A stretch of 64,000 nt of DNA from Epiperipatus broadwayi (lineage: Eukaryota > Onychophora > Udeonychophora > Euonychophora > Peripatidae): the NCBI GenBank assembly GCA_028023455.1, contig JAQFVV010012397.1:1607501-1671500 (forward strand), read 5' to 3'. Made by a program: the position numbers and the translations under genes. A model generated the notes under the pieces. The model saw nothing but the letters and a program-made list of their open reading frames with translations. It was not told the DNA's origin and did no database searches. Of the stretch, positions 45,401 through 56,779 are shown one piece after another; positions within the stretch are counted from its first letter, which is position 1, and each line of letters begins with the position of its first letter.

Positions 45401-47956
45401 AAATATATAAATAAAAAGTTTTTTTTTAAAAATTGACAATTTAAATTCATTTATGCTTTTCACAACATATATCAAATATTTGACCATTTTATTACTTCAA
45501 TCATTTACATAAACAAATCTTTAATTTACCCAACTTTAAAAGCAATATGAGAAATATTTTTTGTAGTTTTTGATCTGCCTTTTTTAAAAGTTATACTTTA
45601 TAATAATTTTGCATAACATTTTGAGGTTTAACATTGTGATAGATATAGAAATTCAAGGTCCTGAGCAAATATTAATCTATTATTGATTATTTTTATACAA
45701 GCTGAGACTTATTCTCTTAAAATAAAATAAATTTTAATCATTATATCCTACTCATCAGAAAAATTCATTAAGTAATTTTATTAACATTTATTTATCAATA
45801 AAATTTATTTTTAAAAAGACTGAATTTTATAAGCATTGTGTTCTATCAAAACATGTTTTGCCCTTACTTTTTTTTAAAAAGTAATCTAAAGATATTATTA
45901 TTGTTGCTGCTTTTGTTGTTAATTGTTGTTGTTAAACTACAACACATGCTGTTTTTGTTCATATTTAAAATTTTCCAGTTCCAATATATAATTAAAAAAA
46001 TTTCATTATCCTTTGTATTTTTTGTTACCACATTGATGGTACTCATTTAATGAATGTCTTACTGTTCAATTCACATTTGAATGTTACTCTACATAACAAG
46101 CTCACAAAAACAAAATGATTTTAAAAAAATAATACCAGATCATGTGATCTACCCACCAATAAATCAATGATCAAAGAAAAAACTGATTAATAAGAAATAA
46201 AATTTACACATTTATTATTGAATTTCTTCCAAAACATAAGCTTGTGGTTAAGATCTGTAGAGGTCCCTACTATCACATTTTTATGCGCACATTCTTGAGG
46301 TTACAGCCTTAGTAAATATTACTAAAAATCAATATATTAAATAAATGCTGGAAAAAAAGTTGAAGTTATTAATTGCATATTGTTATTAGAGATTTTTAAA
46401 AAATAAATCTTATCTAATCATATCTTTATTATAAAAAGAAAATTAAAAAAAAAAGAAATTAAATTGCCATATATTTGTTTGCTAGATATATATACCCACA
46501 GCATTACTCATGTTAAAAGAATAAAATAATGCAATATGTAGCTGATTTCCATGGTTTCTATATTTTCATGTTATTTAAGTGAAATAATAATACAGTACAA
46601 GACTTATCAATATTGCAAAAAATTAATGATCAGTTGTACTACTGAATAATCAACTTTTATGATTTTAGTTTAAATATACTTCTCATGATATAAACTAATT
46701 AGTATTTTTAATTATTAAGCATACTCTTATATATATATTTAAAATATCCAAAACATAGAAGAACACAAAAAATATGTAATAAAGTTGATTAATTGTAAAT
46801 AACAATTACTTGTAAATAATTATTAGTTTCATGGAATTTGTTCCCGACATGCTACTTAGAAATTAAAATATATTTAAATATGCATTTTTTTTTCAAGAAT
46901 TTATTAAATTTTATTCTATTAATTAGAATCATCATTTCTAGCTTGAATAATATAATATTCATTTACATATGATAATTAAGTTTCAAAAGATATACTACCA
47001 GACATTCTATTTGTAATATATATGCATTTATGTATTTTTCAATATATATATTGAATAGAATCAAATACTTATAATTTAATTAAGATATGGGAAGGGAGAT
47101 AAGTGATTTAATTTTCAGCATTACCTAATGATGTCCCTGTTCCTGGCTAAAATACTGTAAATTTATGACTTATTTTTCGTTTTTATTTATGCATTGACAT
47201 AAGTGCTTAGCTATGTATTCATTTTCATGTTTGTGAATAGTTTGATTAATAACCTTCATTAACAAATAATATTATTGATAATGCCAGTGATTCTAATATG
47301 CATGTCCAAGTAAAAAGTGATTGGTACTCTCTCCAAACTGCCTGAAGAGCCATCTCTGAATCAAGGCATGTATTGTATATATAAAGGATAATAAAAATAT
47401 ATTTTAAAATTCTTTAATGGATTGTATTGGCTAATTTTTAATTGTTTAAAGTATATAATTTATAAAGCATTTAATAAAAGATTATTAATTTATTATGTAT
47501 ACTACTATTCATTTTAAAAGTAAAATATTTATTGTATTTCATACTGCAGAAAAATAAGCTTTTTTAAATTATTGTAAACTGACATTTTTCCAAATAGAAT
47601 TATTGCTTAAATTAAGATAAGTACCCTAAAGCAAAATAAATAATAGATAAATAAAGGATAGAGGAAAAAATATTTTTTCAATGCTGTAGAAAAGTTATCT
47701 TTTTTTTTTTTTAAGTTGACAATTTTTTAGAAGATAAATACCTTCGTTTTTCTTCTTATATTTAGCTGATCTTTTTATTATCATATGCATATATTAGTAT
47801 TTAACTAATTAATATAGTTAATGCTTTAAAATCAGGCAAATACCCATGCCAATATAAAATTTACTTACTGTGTTAATTATATTTAAAAATTTCTATCAAA
47901 TTCTTTATGAAGAATTATAACTTCATCTTTCTTAATGCATTGCCAAATCCATATAA
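45401..47956. other. Intron sequence
   Basis: Very AT-rich and without a recognised gene. Open frames here are short and of low complexity. Confidence 0.5.
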
Positions 47957-48304
47957 TATTAATATCATTTATGTTCTTTATTACTTTTTACAATGCTTTT
48001 TACAACCCACTATTGATGGTTGCGAGTGACTCAGCAATCTTCTTCAGAACTATAGCAAACACAATACAGATATATGAATATAATAAATATACATAAACAT
48101 ATAACTTTACAATTTGTAACGGGCACATACGCCTTTACAATATAAATAAAGTTTAATTTTATGTTCATGTATATTTGTATTCATACATGTGTATTGTGTT
48201 TTTTATAGTTCTGAAGAAGATTGCTGGGGCAACCGCAACCATCAATAGTGGGTTATAAAAAATATTGTAAAAAGTAATAAAGAATATAAATGATATTAAT
48301 ATTT
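47957..48304. repeat. Inverted repeat, about 350 bp
   Basis: ATTAATATCATTTATGTTC on the left pairs with GAATATAAATGATATTAAT on the right. CCCACTATTGATGGTTGCG pairs with the ATCAATAGTGGG side, and CTTCTTCAGAACTATA pairs with TATAGTTCTGAAGAAG. The arms are about 130 bp; the centre is near TTGTAACGGGCACATACG. Confidence 0.88.
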
Positions 48305-48654
48305 ATCAATTCACTAATAATTCTCTTGCTGTCTCCATGGTGTTTTAAAATTCACTTTTTCACATGTTAAATATATTTAAAGTGGCATCCCTAAAAATGT
48401 ATCAATTCCATAGTAAAAGTTATCAAATTCGGTAATATTTTCTTTGCTGTACCCATGCTATTTTAAATTTTACTTTAGCATGTAATAAATATATTTTTAA
48501 ATTAAAATCCTAAAAGTTTATCAAATTCATTATTATATCTGATCTAAATTGTTATTATTTGTTAACTGAGAAATTAAATACATGATACAAACATATACAG
48601 GTATATATGCATGCACCGCACACGCACACACACTCATATATATATATATTGCAA
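48305..48654. other. Intron sequence
   Basis: AT-rich, ending in a CA/TA simple repeat at about 48610-48650. Confidence 0.5.
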
Positions 48655-49210
48655 CCTAATTAGAATGAGATGGGGATATGAGAAAGAGAAAAGAGATAGA
48701 GAAAAGAAGAAAATGCTAATAATGAAATGAGAGAGGGGTGTGAGAAAAAAAGAAGAGAAAGAACAAGAAGAAATGCTAATAATGAAATGAGAGATAGGGG
48801 TATGAGAAAGAAAAAAGAGAAATACTAATAATGAAATGAGAGGGGGGGAGAAAGAGAAAGAGATAAGAATTAATAATAGAGAAAGAGATAAGAATTAATA
48901 ATAAAATGGAGGTAATAATAATGGTAAGAATAAATGATGGAAAAGAAAAGAATTGAGAGGGAAAAGAAATGGGGAAAAGTAATAGAAATGATATATATAA
49001 TGGAGAGAGAGAAGAAATGAGATGATGGGAAAGATATGAAAGAGAGATATAAGAAGAAGATGGAATGAAGGAAAAAGAGAAATGAAATGAGATGATAGAA
49101 AGATATGAGAAATGAATGTTTTAAAGGGGCTGAGATGATAGAAGGATATGAGAAGTGACATGAAAAGAAATGGAATAGAATTGAAATGATATAAAATGAA
49201 ATATAAATAA
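48655..49210. repeat. Purine-rich tract with minisatellite units
   Basis: The plus strand is nearly all A and G for about 550 bp. The block AATGCTAATAATGAAATGAGAG recurs at about 48712, 48771 and 48823, and GAGAAAGAGATAAGAATTAATAATA occurs twice at about 48852-48902. A minus-strand 88-codon frame here is Ser/Leu/Phe-rich and is an artefact of composition. Confidence 0.9.
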
Positions 49211-52200
49211 GAGACTCTAAATGACTCGGCTCAGTGGGGGTTACAATAAATTTAAAGAAAAGAGATGATGATCCAGAGATGTATAATCAAATAAAGGTCA
49301 AATCCAATACTGATGAACTATAACTACTACAGCATATTAATATTTTAATAAACCATACAAAAGATTATCTAAAATCACTAATCAATGCTTACCATATTAG
49401 TCATATCAATAGATTATACACTCTCTGAATAAGACCTATGATGCTTTACTTTAAAATATTATCTTACAGAATTATATTTACTAAACAACAAGAGTAAATA
49501 ACCTCAGGGATTTTAAAACTAAACTCTTGTGTAAAATTAAAGTTTAAATTAAGTTGCCTAATAAAGAATTATTATGATTAATAAATAAATAAGTGACTTC
49601 TTAGCTGACCATAAAATAATTATAACATGTTCAATCTTAAAATAATAAACAAAACAAATATTAATTCACAAAATTTAATGAATCAATTTAAATTTAACTA
49701 ATAATGGCCTATTATCTAAGATATTACTTGAACAGAGAAAAGAGCAAGGGTACTTTTAATGCCTTTCCATACTCACAGACAACCACTAAAGACCTCAAAC
49801 GCAAATGAATTAGAATTCTTTAAATATATAAGATTTAAGATGATGATAGATGATGTGCAGTGAATATAAGATAATGTGCAGCTTTTAAAATAATATTCAT
49901 TAAAATATTCTTCTGAAGTACTAGTCTGAAAAGATATACTGATAATTTAAAAAAATAAACTTTTAACTAAGTATTTAATTAGGTATCTGCTATAATGCAA
50001 TTATCTGTATTTGTGATTCAATATGAGAATCACTTATTTTCACATAGCTTTTTAATTTTCAAGACAATATCAACTATATTTAATTAACTTAGAATATACT
50101 TGTAAATTTCTGAATTGAAGATTCATTAAATTTAAAAATTTAAGACTTTGTGAACTTGGAACCCAAGACAATAATATATTTTCATATAAAAGTAAAACAA
50201 ACAAACAAAATTTTTGAAATAAAAATAATTTGATTTATTAATAATGAGAAGAAATGTTTATAAATGTAGTAGAATACAAACAGTGCCAATACCGAACTAA
50301 GATTTTATATAATTATTTGGACTCTTAACAGTTTTATTTAATTTACACTAATACACTTAATAACAGACCAAGGTTATTCACTGTTACTTTCTTTTAATAA
50401 TTATATTTTTCTCAAAAAAAAAAATTTTAAACTTTAATTATCATATGTACTTAATAAGCACACTACTATTCTTCTTTATTAGACTAATTGATAAGATTAT
50501 TGTGTCATCTACTAATCAGAATAACACACAGAACTATGTTTATATTGAAAACCCTAAGCTTAATTTTATACTCCTCAACTTAACAAACGCTAAGTTGGAA
50601 TAAGAATATTCAACAATATTTTTTTTAAAAAATATCATCACTAGTTTCATGGATATAACTAATATCATAGCTAGATATATGTTTAAATCAGATTAAGCTA
50701 ATATTAAAATTAAATTAACTTAAGTGTATGGGACAATCATTCATCAGAGATCAGTTATATATTGTTTTTAAATAATTTTAGTCCACATAAAATTATTCCC
50801 TCAATGTTTTAAAGATAATGATGTAACAGACTTACAAATCCAGCGGCGAAATTCTGGATGAAAATATTAAATTAGTATGTGTGAATTGCCACTTATACCA
50901 TATGCATATTTAACATACTTTAAAATAAATATAACTTATTGTTGGTTAGCTTGTGCCTGATAAAACTATCATAGCAACACAATTCAAACATTGATATACC
51001 TATGAGCCATAAATTAGCTACAACTACCTGAAGAAATACATTTCCTCAAACAAGCATATCTTGTCATCACAAATATAAAACAAATGCAACATCACCTACT
51101 GTGGTGGAATTAGCATTAAGTCATCATGAATGATAGGCAAAAAATATAAAAATACTAGGCTCCTCAGAGCTGGAAAAGAATGTAGTGTCTTTCAGAAATA
51201 CCTAACCTTGAGGCAGAAACAAAGATACCTCGAATTCATCTACAGCATATCTGGGAACAGGAAATATGCACCAGAAAAGCACAATCCTCTCATGGGATTT
51301 CTAATGCTGTGATCATCATCACTGAAAAATGCAATGCAATAACCCTCCTTTGGGAATACGCACTATCAAATCATGGAAATACAATACAATAAGGATGGAG
51401 GATTTTATCTACTCCATAAGCATATTCAAAAATTATTAACTAAGCCTAATTCTTGAGGCTAACAAATTCTAACTAATAGCAAGATATATACTTCACTTAA
51501 ACTAACTAAGTTATTTCCAAGAAATTTATAAAATACAAAACGTATATCCAATGTTCGAACCAACAAAGCAAACTATGTGTCAACTGACTATTGTGGAAAA
51601 TACTTTACAATTAAATGCATATAAAATTCTAGGCAAGGCACAATGCACACATAACAAAATATTAAATGCTAAAAATATAGTACTAGTGGACTTTTAAAAT
51701 TGTAAATTAAATGCAAGAATATTTACTTCTCGATGAATATAAAATATTTGTAATTATTATTAACATATCATTCATAAAACAAATGAATGGATATTCTCTG
51801 ATAAACTTCTTTAGTAAATTTAAAATAAAAATTGAGTAAAACATCCCATTTATATGAAAATAAGACTGTGATATTTAAATCTCTATAATAAAATTAGTAA
51901 ATAGAAACTAGCTAGTGTAATGCTTAATAAATAAACTAAATCTACTTAAGAATGGCAAGAAACATTTGCTCATTCAATTAACCTATTTCATTTTAAAATT
52001 ATAACCCTAGTTTACCTGTATATTTATGCAAAAAAAATGTTACATAAAAATTTAGTAGCATAAATATTTTTATGGTTTCACTCTTTTTTTTTAAACCAAT
52101 AAAGCAGACTATAAAGAAAAATAATAATACATTAATATAAGTTTATATTTCCACTCCGTGACGATTTTTCCATTTCATAATGTGTAGACAATTTATCCAG

Positions 52201-54408
52201 GTTGAATATCAATTTGAATTCAAAGCTTCAACTAATACATTTATATACATGGCAATCATTTCCAAACAAAAATGTTCAGTAGTTCATTAATAATATTTTT
52301 TAAAACAATTTTTAAAAAAAATTAAATAATAAGATTAAGATTAAGCCGGCATAAAACAAAATAAATTCTTCAGCTGAACACACTTTCATTTATTTATAGG
52401 ATCCTGAGTTCAAAATTGCATATAATAATATATATTTCTTTATCTGAATTTCTTTATCCTCCTTTAGGAAAATGCTCCTTTTGAAATATAGTTGTTGTTT
52501 TTTTAAGTACTTTTCCTAATAATATTTCAAGACGTATTTATTTTTAAAATTAATTTCCTTTGCTTACTTTTAAATATGCCAGTAGAAAATTTTTTTTACT
52601 GTTCAAGACATTTTTCCATTTATATGCTATATTTAATGCCATAAAGTTATTGTTAAATACTAACAAGTATGGCCATTTATAATGCACCCAATAACTATGA
52701 ATTCATTATTAATCCATACAAATTGCTTTAAAGTTTTATTTCCTAATACGTGTCCTTTCTTACTGTGTAAATAAGAATTATCCTTTAAAATGTATATATA
52801 ATCTGTTTGCATTTAGCTAAACAAATCGTTTTCATATATGTCAAGATATAAGTAATAACTTTTCCTTTTTTTTTAAAAAAAAAAAATCATTCTTTATAGT
52901 TTCAATGTAATCAAACATAGCAGCTTCTTTATAATGTTCTTTTTAACTTTTAAAAAAAAAAAATCTCTTTTTTTTTTACATATACTTTTAATCTAACAGG
53001 AAAAATAATTAGCATTTTACTTTCACGATAGTTTAATACAATCGAACGCTTATCTATGGAAATGGTTAATAGTTCGTTCCTTAACCTTACTTCTAAGTAC
53101 AGAAAAATAAACAAGTTAAAGTCATTTGATATGTGAAATGCTTTAGTTATCCTAGACATTTTTTTACTATAATTTCTATGCCTCTACTGAAATTCAAATT
53201 GTCAGAAAAATAGATTACCTTTCTTTTAGCCCTCCTTCATTACAAGACGATTTTAAATATTTTAGACAGACTTGTATTTTTTTAGAAATATCAAGTTCTT
53301 AAAAAAAATTACTTTTATTAATAAAATCTTTAAGATCCACACCAGTTGAGTCCAAGAAAAATCAGCCCCTGAATGACACCTCAATCTCCATTTTATCTCA
53401 CAATTTTTCATCCACCTACAATTCATTTTAAAACCAATAAAAACTATTTTTTATTAAATGTTAATATTCTGACAAACCAGCTGTGGAATCAATCTACTGA
53501 CATAATCAATATAATTTTCCCATACCATGTGACCTTCAGCTGCAAAGTCAAAATTTTATTATTAACAAATATTGTGCAATAATTTTTTTAATGATATTTT
53601 ATCCATTCCAATAATAATAAATATAAAATTTAAAGTTATACCCTTTATTAAACCCATAAATATTTCATTGAAATAATTTTATCCACACATTTGTTTTATT
53701 TATTTATTTTAAACAATATTGGAATTAAATTACTTTTTTATTCTTATGTTTCCATGTCAATGCATGCACATTCTCACATATGTCTGGCCTTGGATTAATT
53801 GTTTAAAACTATTTTTAAAATTACAACAATAGAATGTTAATGAATATTTAATCTAAATAATTTTTATAACTGGAATGTTAAACTACAAAACTAATAACAA
53901 ATATTCTTATTTTTTTTAATAAAAACTTACATATCATTTTTTTAAAATTTATTACTTACTTATTCCAACTTATTTATAATATCTAATTATTATTCTTTAG
54001 ACATTATAATGAATTATACAGTAGTTATTTTAGAATGCATTTATCAATTCACAATTATTTTTTAACATTTTCTTATGTAAAAATTATTACTTAACATCCC
54101 TTATCAAACCAACTGACATTATTAAAATATTTAGATTATCCTGTTTTAATAATTAACTGAGTTAATTTCCATTTTTATCATCATTATTTTTTTTTAAAAT
54201 CCGAATTTTTAAACAAAAGGTTAAGCTAAGATAACCTTGATTACCTCTTGGAACTAAGTGACACTTCAGTTAGGTACAATATATATATATATATATATAC
54301 TGTATACAACACAAACATACATTCATATTTAACACATAACTGATCGTTTATAATATTTATAACTGATTTTGTTCAAAATTTACTTTTAAAATAAAAAAAT
54401 TTTTTTAC
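49211..54408. other. Intron sequence
   Basis: This is 5.2 kb of very AT-rich lipase intron. The stretch 51060-51330 is less AT-rich and has a 60-codon plus-strand frame (51130-51312) that I do not recognise. No transposon family or exon could be assigned. Confidence 0.5.
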
Positions 54409-54517
54409 CTGAAATTCTGCCTAATTTGATGGTTTCATCTCCTACATAACCAGCAATATGAGCCCCTAAGCTGTGACCTATAATATGGATATCTTGGCTT
54501 CGAATTTCAAATGTTGC
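54409..54517 (-). CDS. Lipase exon with catalytic Ser
   Basis: This 109-nt exon (phase 0 to phase 1) follows acceptor TTTGTTAAG and precedes donor GTAAAA. It encodes FEIRSQDIHIIGHSLGAHIA, then GYVGD and LGRISG. GHSLGAH is the G-x-S-x-G nucleophile elbow with the usual flanks, and the Ser codon is at 54472-54470. The first base of the final Gly is here and the rest is in the exon at 32849-32965, giving RISGLDPSE, which matches GRITGLDPAE of the family. The intron to the next exon is 21.4 kb. Confidence 0.97.
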
Positions 54518-56336
54518 CTTAACAAATAAGAATAACAATCATAAAAATTAAAACATGGTAATCATTATAAGAACTGTGACACTTATAGTTAATTTAACAT
54601 AAGTTTTCTTAAGTAATTATCAATCATAGTGCTTCTTTCCTAAAAATTATTTTAATTAATAAACTTACTATAACTATTTCCACTGCACACTCGTTTCAAA
54701 ATAGTTCCTCTAAAAAAAATTGTATATACATTTTTTCTTAGTTCATGCAATATATTTAAATAGTAGAGGTTCCAATTCTTTTGAGGTTATATGTTATTCT
54801 CAAATCTATAATCCCATTTCTGTAAACCATATGCCTTAATTTGAAGCAATTAAGCATTCACTGCATATAAGTATATATGACTCTTGCATTAGCATTGAAC
54901 CATGTGATATGTCATTTATTACTATACCAATATAAAAATTGAATAAGTTAATGATTATTAAATGGTAATGTAAATGATTTCTCCAATGTGACCAATGTGG
55001 TATTTGCTATTTACATAATTGAGTAACTTATAATGGAGCCCACGAGCAAAATTGTTTCTTAGTAGAAAGCTCTTTAATGTATTTTGAACACAAATAGAAA
55101 TAGCAGATACCAGAAATATATTCAAAATAAATGTCTCTGCTCGAGTGAATGACATAAAAAATAGCAATGCATGAGCCCACTAAGCTGCAACTGTTGAAAC
55201 AATTGGTAAAATGAAATCAATCATTTCTAAATTAAAATCTATATCATGGGATACTATTTGGTGACATGGTAAGAGAATTACCAACATCTTACATTATTTT
55301 TTTGATAGAGAATATTTCCTTTTATTTAATAGTATCAATGGCTGAGCTGCAGATTAGTCATGTAAATGGTTGTTATGGTTACTGGTATACATGTCTGGTT
55401 GAATTAACATACCTCCTATAAATTTTTAAAAATAAAAGAATGAAGATGACAATTTTAATGTTTTAGATTCAAGCTGAAATAGATAAACCATAACTTTAAT
55501 AATAGTTCTATATATCTATGCAATAAATCTCTCTAATTAAAATCTCCCTAAAATTCTTTTTGGTGTAATGGTTTATTCTGGACAAGAGCTTCAATGAAAA
55601 TCTCTAGTTTTTATGAAATTCCTTGAGAAATTATTATACAATTTTATTGTGCCTACTGAGAATATATACTGAAAAGAACTTTCTGGGATTTCATTAATAT
55701 GATCACTCTTTAAGTAAAAGACTTGTTATCAATGCTGGTTACTCATTTGGTCATCTCCTGAAGAAGAGTTACAAGGTTTTCTTCAGTGGTTCTTATATTC
55801 TATATGTGACTATTGTTTGGTGCAGTGCAGTTAACATTGAAAGACCGGTTTACCTTGGGAAAAAAGTACTCTTTTGAATGATGTATAAGTAACTGCTCTC
55901 TCTTATCTGTTTAATTTTAAGTTTAAAACCTGTGTATTTGAATTTGATTATCAAGATTGTTATTAATTTGCTACATCTCATAATTTTAGATTCAAAGTTT
56001 TAGCCAACATCTCTGGCCAGAAATAAGAATCCAAAACTCTGCATATGGACATTACAATAGGGTTGGTAATATTTTTTTTATCTCTGCATATTCAATCATG
56101 CAGTAAGATAAGCAAGTGTATGCTTGTTTTCATCATAAATAATAGTGTACTTTTTTTAGAACCTGTTGATGTCATGAAAATAATTCTGTATAGTTCAATA
56201 ATAGAAGAACTTTGATTTTGCCAAAAACAATTTTATTGGGGTTAAATTTACTATGGCTTTTTATGTAAATAGCTAACATTTATCATTATAATTCTTTGCT
56301 TTTAATGTATGTTATAATCACATTAAACTTATATAC
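54518..56336. other. Lipase intron, 1.8 kb
   Basis: This intron separates the two most 5' exons seen. It has AT-rich sequence and no recognised transposon. Short frames such as 54958-55167 (minus) have no recognisable features. Confidence 0.6.
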
Positions 56337-56486
56337 CTGTAAAAAATTGATTAATAAACGTATTTCAGCAGCTACTACTCTTGAATTAGCTGTTGCTTGT
56401 ATGTAGGTCTTCAATACAGCTCCACCTTCCCAATTTACAACTATAACATTGACATCATGTCGCTGCAGTATACTAGCTGTTAATTC
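56337..56486 (-). CDS. Lipase exon before nucleophile elbow
   Basis: This 150-nt exon (50 codons, phase 0 to phase 0) follows acceptor TTTCTTAG and precedes donor GTATAT. It encodes DVNVIVVNWEGGA and then YIQATANSRVVAAEIRLLI, which match the V-x-V-D-W-x-G-G-A and Y-x-Q-A-x-A-N-T-R-x-V-G-x-E-I segments of pancreatic lipases, ahead of the catalytic Ser. It is the most 5' exon I can support. The N-terminal quarter of the protein (signal peptide, first disulphide, oxyanion strand with H-G-F) must be encoded further up the minus strand, above 56486 or beyond the window. Confidence 0.95.
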
Positions 56487-56779
56487 CTAAGAAACAACAA
56501 TAAAGTCTTTTATGAGGGATATTTAATGTTTCAAAAATTTGCAGTAATATTATTAAAACATATAATTAATATTTAAAAAAAAAACATAGCTAGTCACCAT
56601 TCATAAAAATTTAGATTTTGGTATCAGAGGACTATTGATACAATATTGTAATTACAGTAATAACCTGAAAATATTCTTAGTTTGCTATCAAAATTAAATA
56701 AATTAACAGTACATTTTAAAATTAAAAAATTTGATAGTGAAAAATCCAATATTTACTTATTCTCCCACCAATCAGACCA
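56487..56779. other. Intron sequence upstream of first seen lipase exon
   Basis: AT-rich spacer between the exon and the 3' tail of the RTE copy. Confidence 0.5.

Larger units (their letters stand above)
9759..56486 (-). other. Pancreatic-lipase-like gene, partial, five exons seen
   Basis: Five minus-strand exons with matching phases make a continuous 245-residue part of a pancreatic lipase family triacylglycerol lipase, which would hydrolyse ester bonds of glycerides outside the cell. The order is 56486-56337, 54517-54409, 32965-32849, 15528-15412, 10001-9759. The set spans the beta-strand before the nucleophile elbow to the cysteine-rich end of the alpha/beta hydrolase domain. The start and signal peptide should lie above 56486, and the PLAT domain below 9759 or off the window. 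The introns are packed with transposable elements on both strands. I see no frameshift, stop or lost catalytic residue in the exons, so I take the gene as functional. Confidence 0.93.

Noticed and set aside
48895-49161. Minus-strand 88-codon Ser/Leu/Phe-rich frame.
   Set aside because: It is produced by the purine-rich tract on the other strand and is a compositional artefact.
51130-51312. Plus-strand 60-codon frame in a less AT-rich patch.
   Set aside because: No motif recognised and no conserved context; left as unassigned intron sequence.
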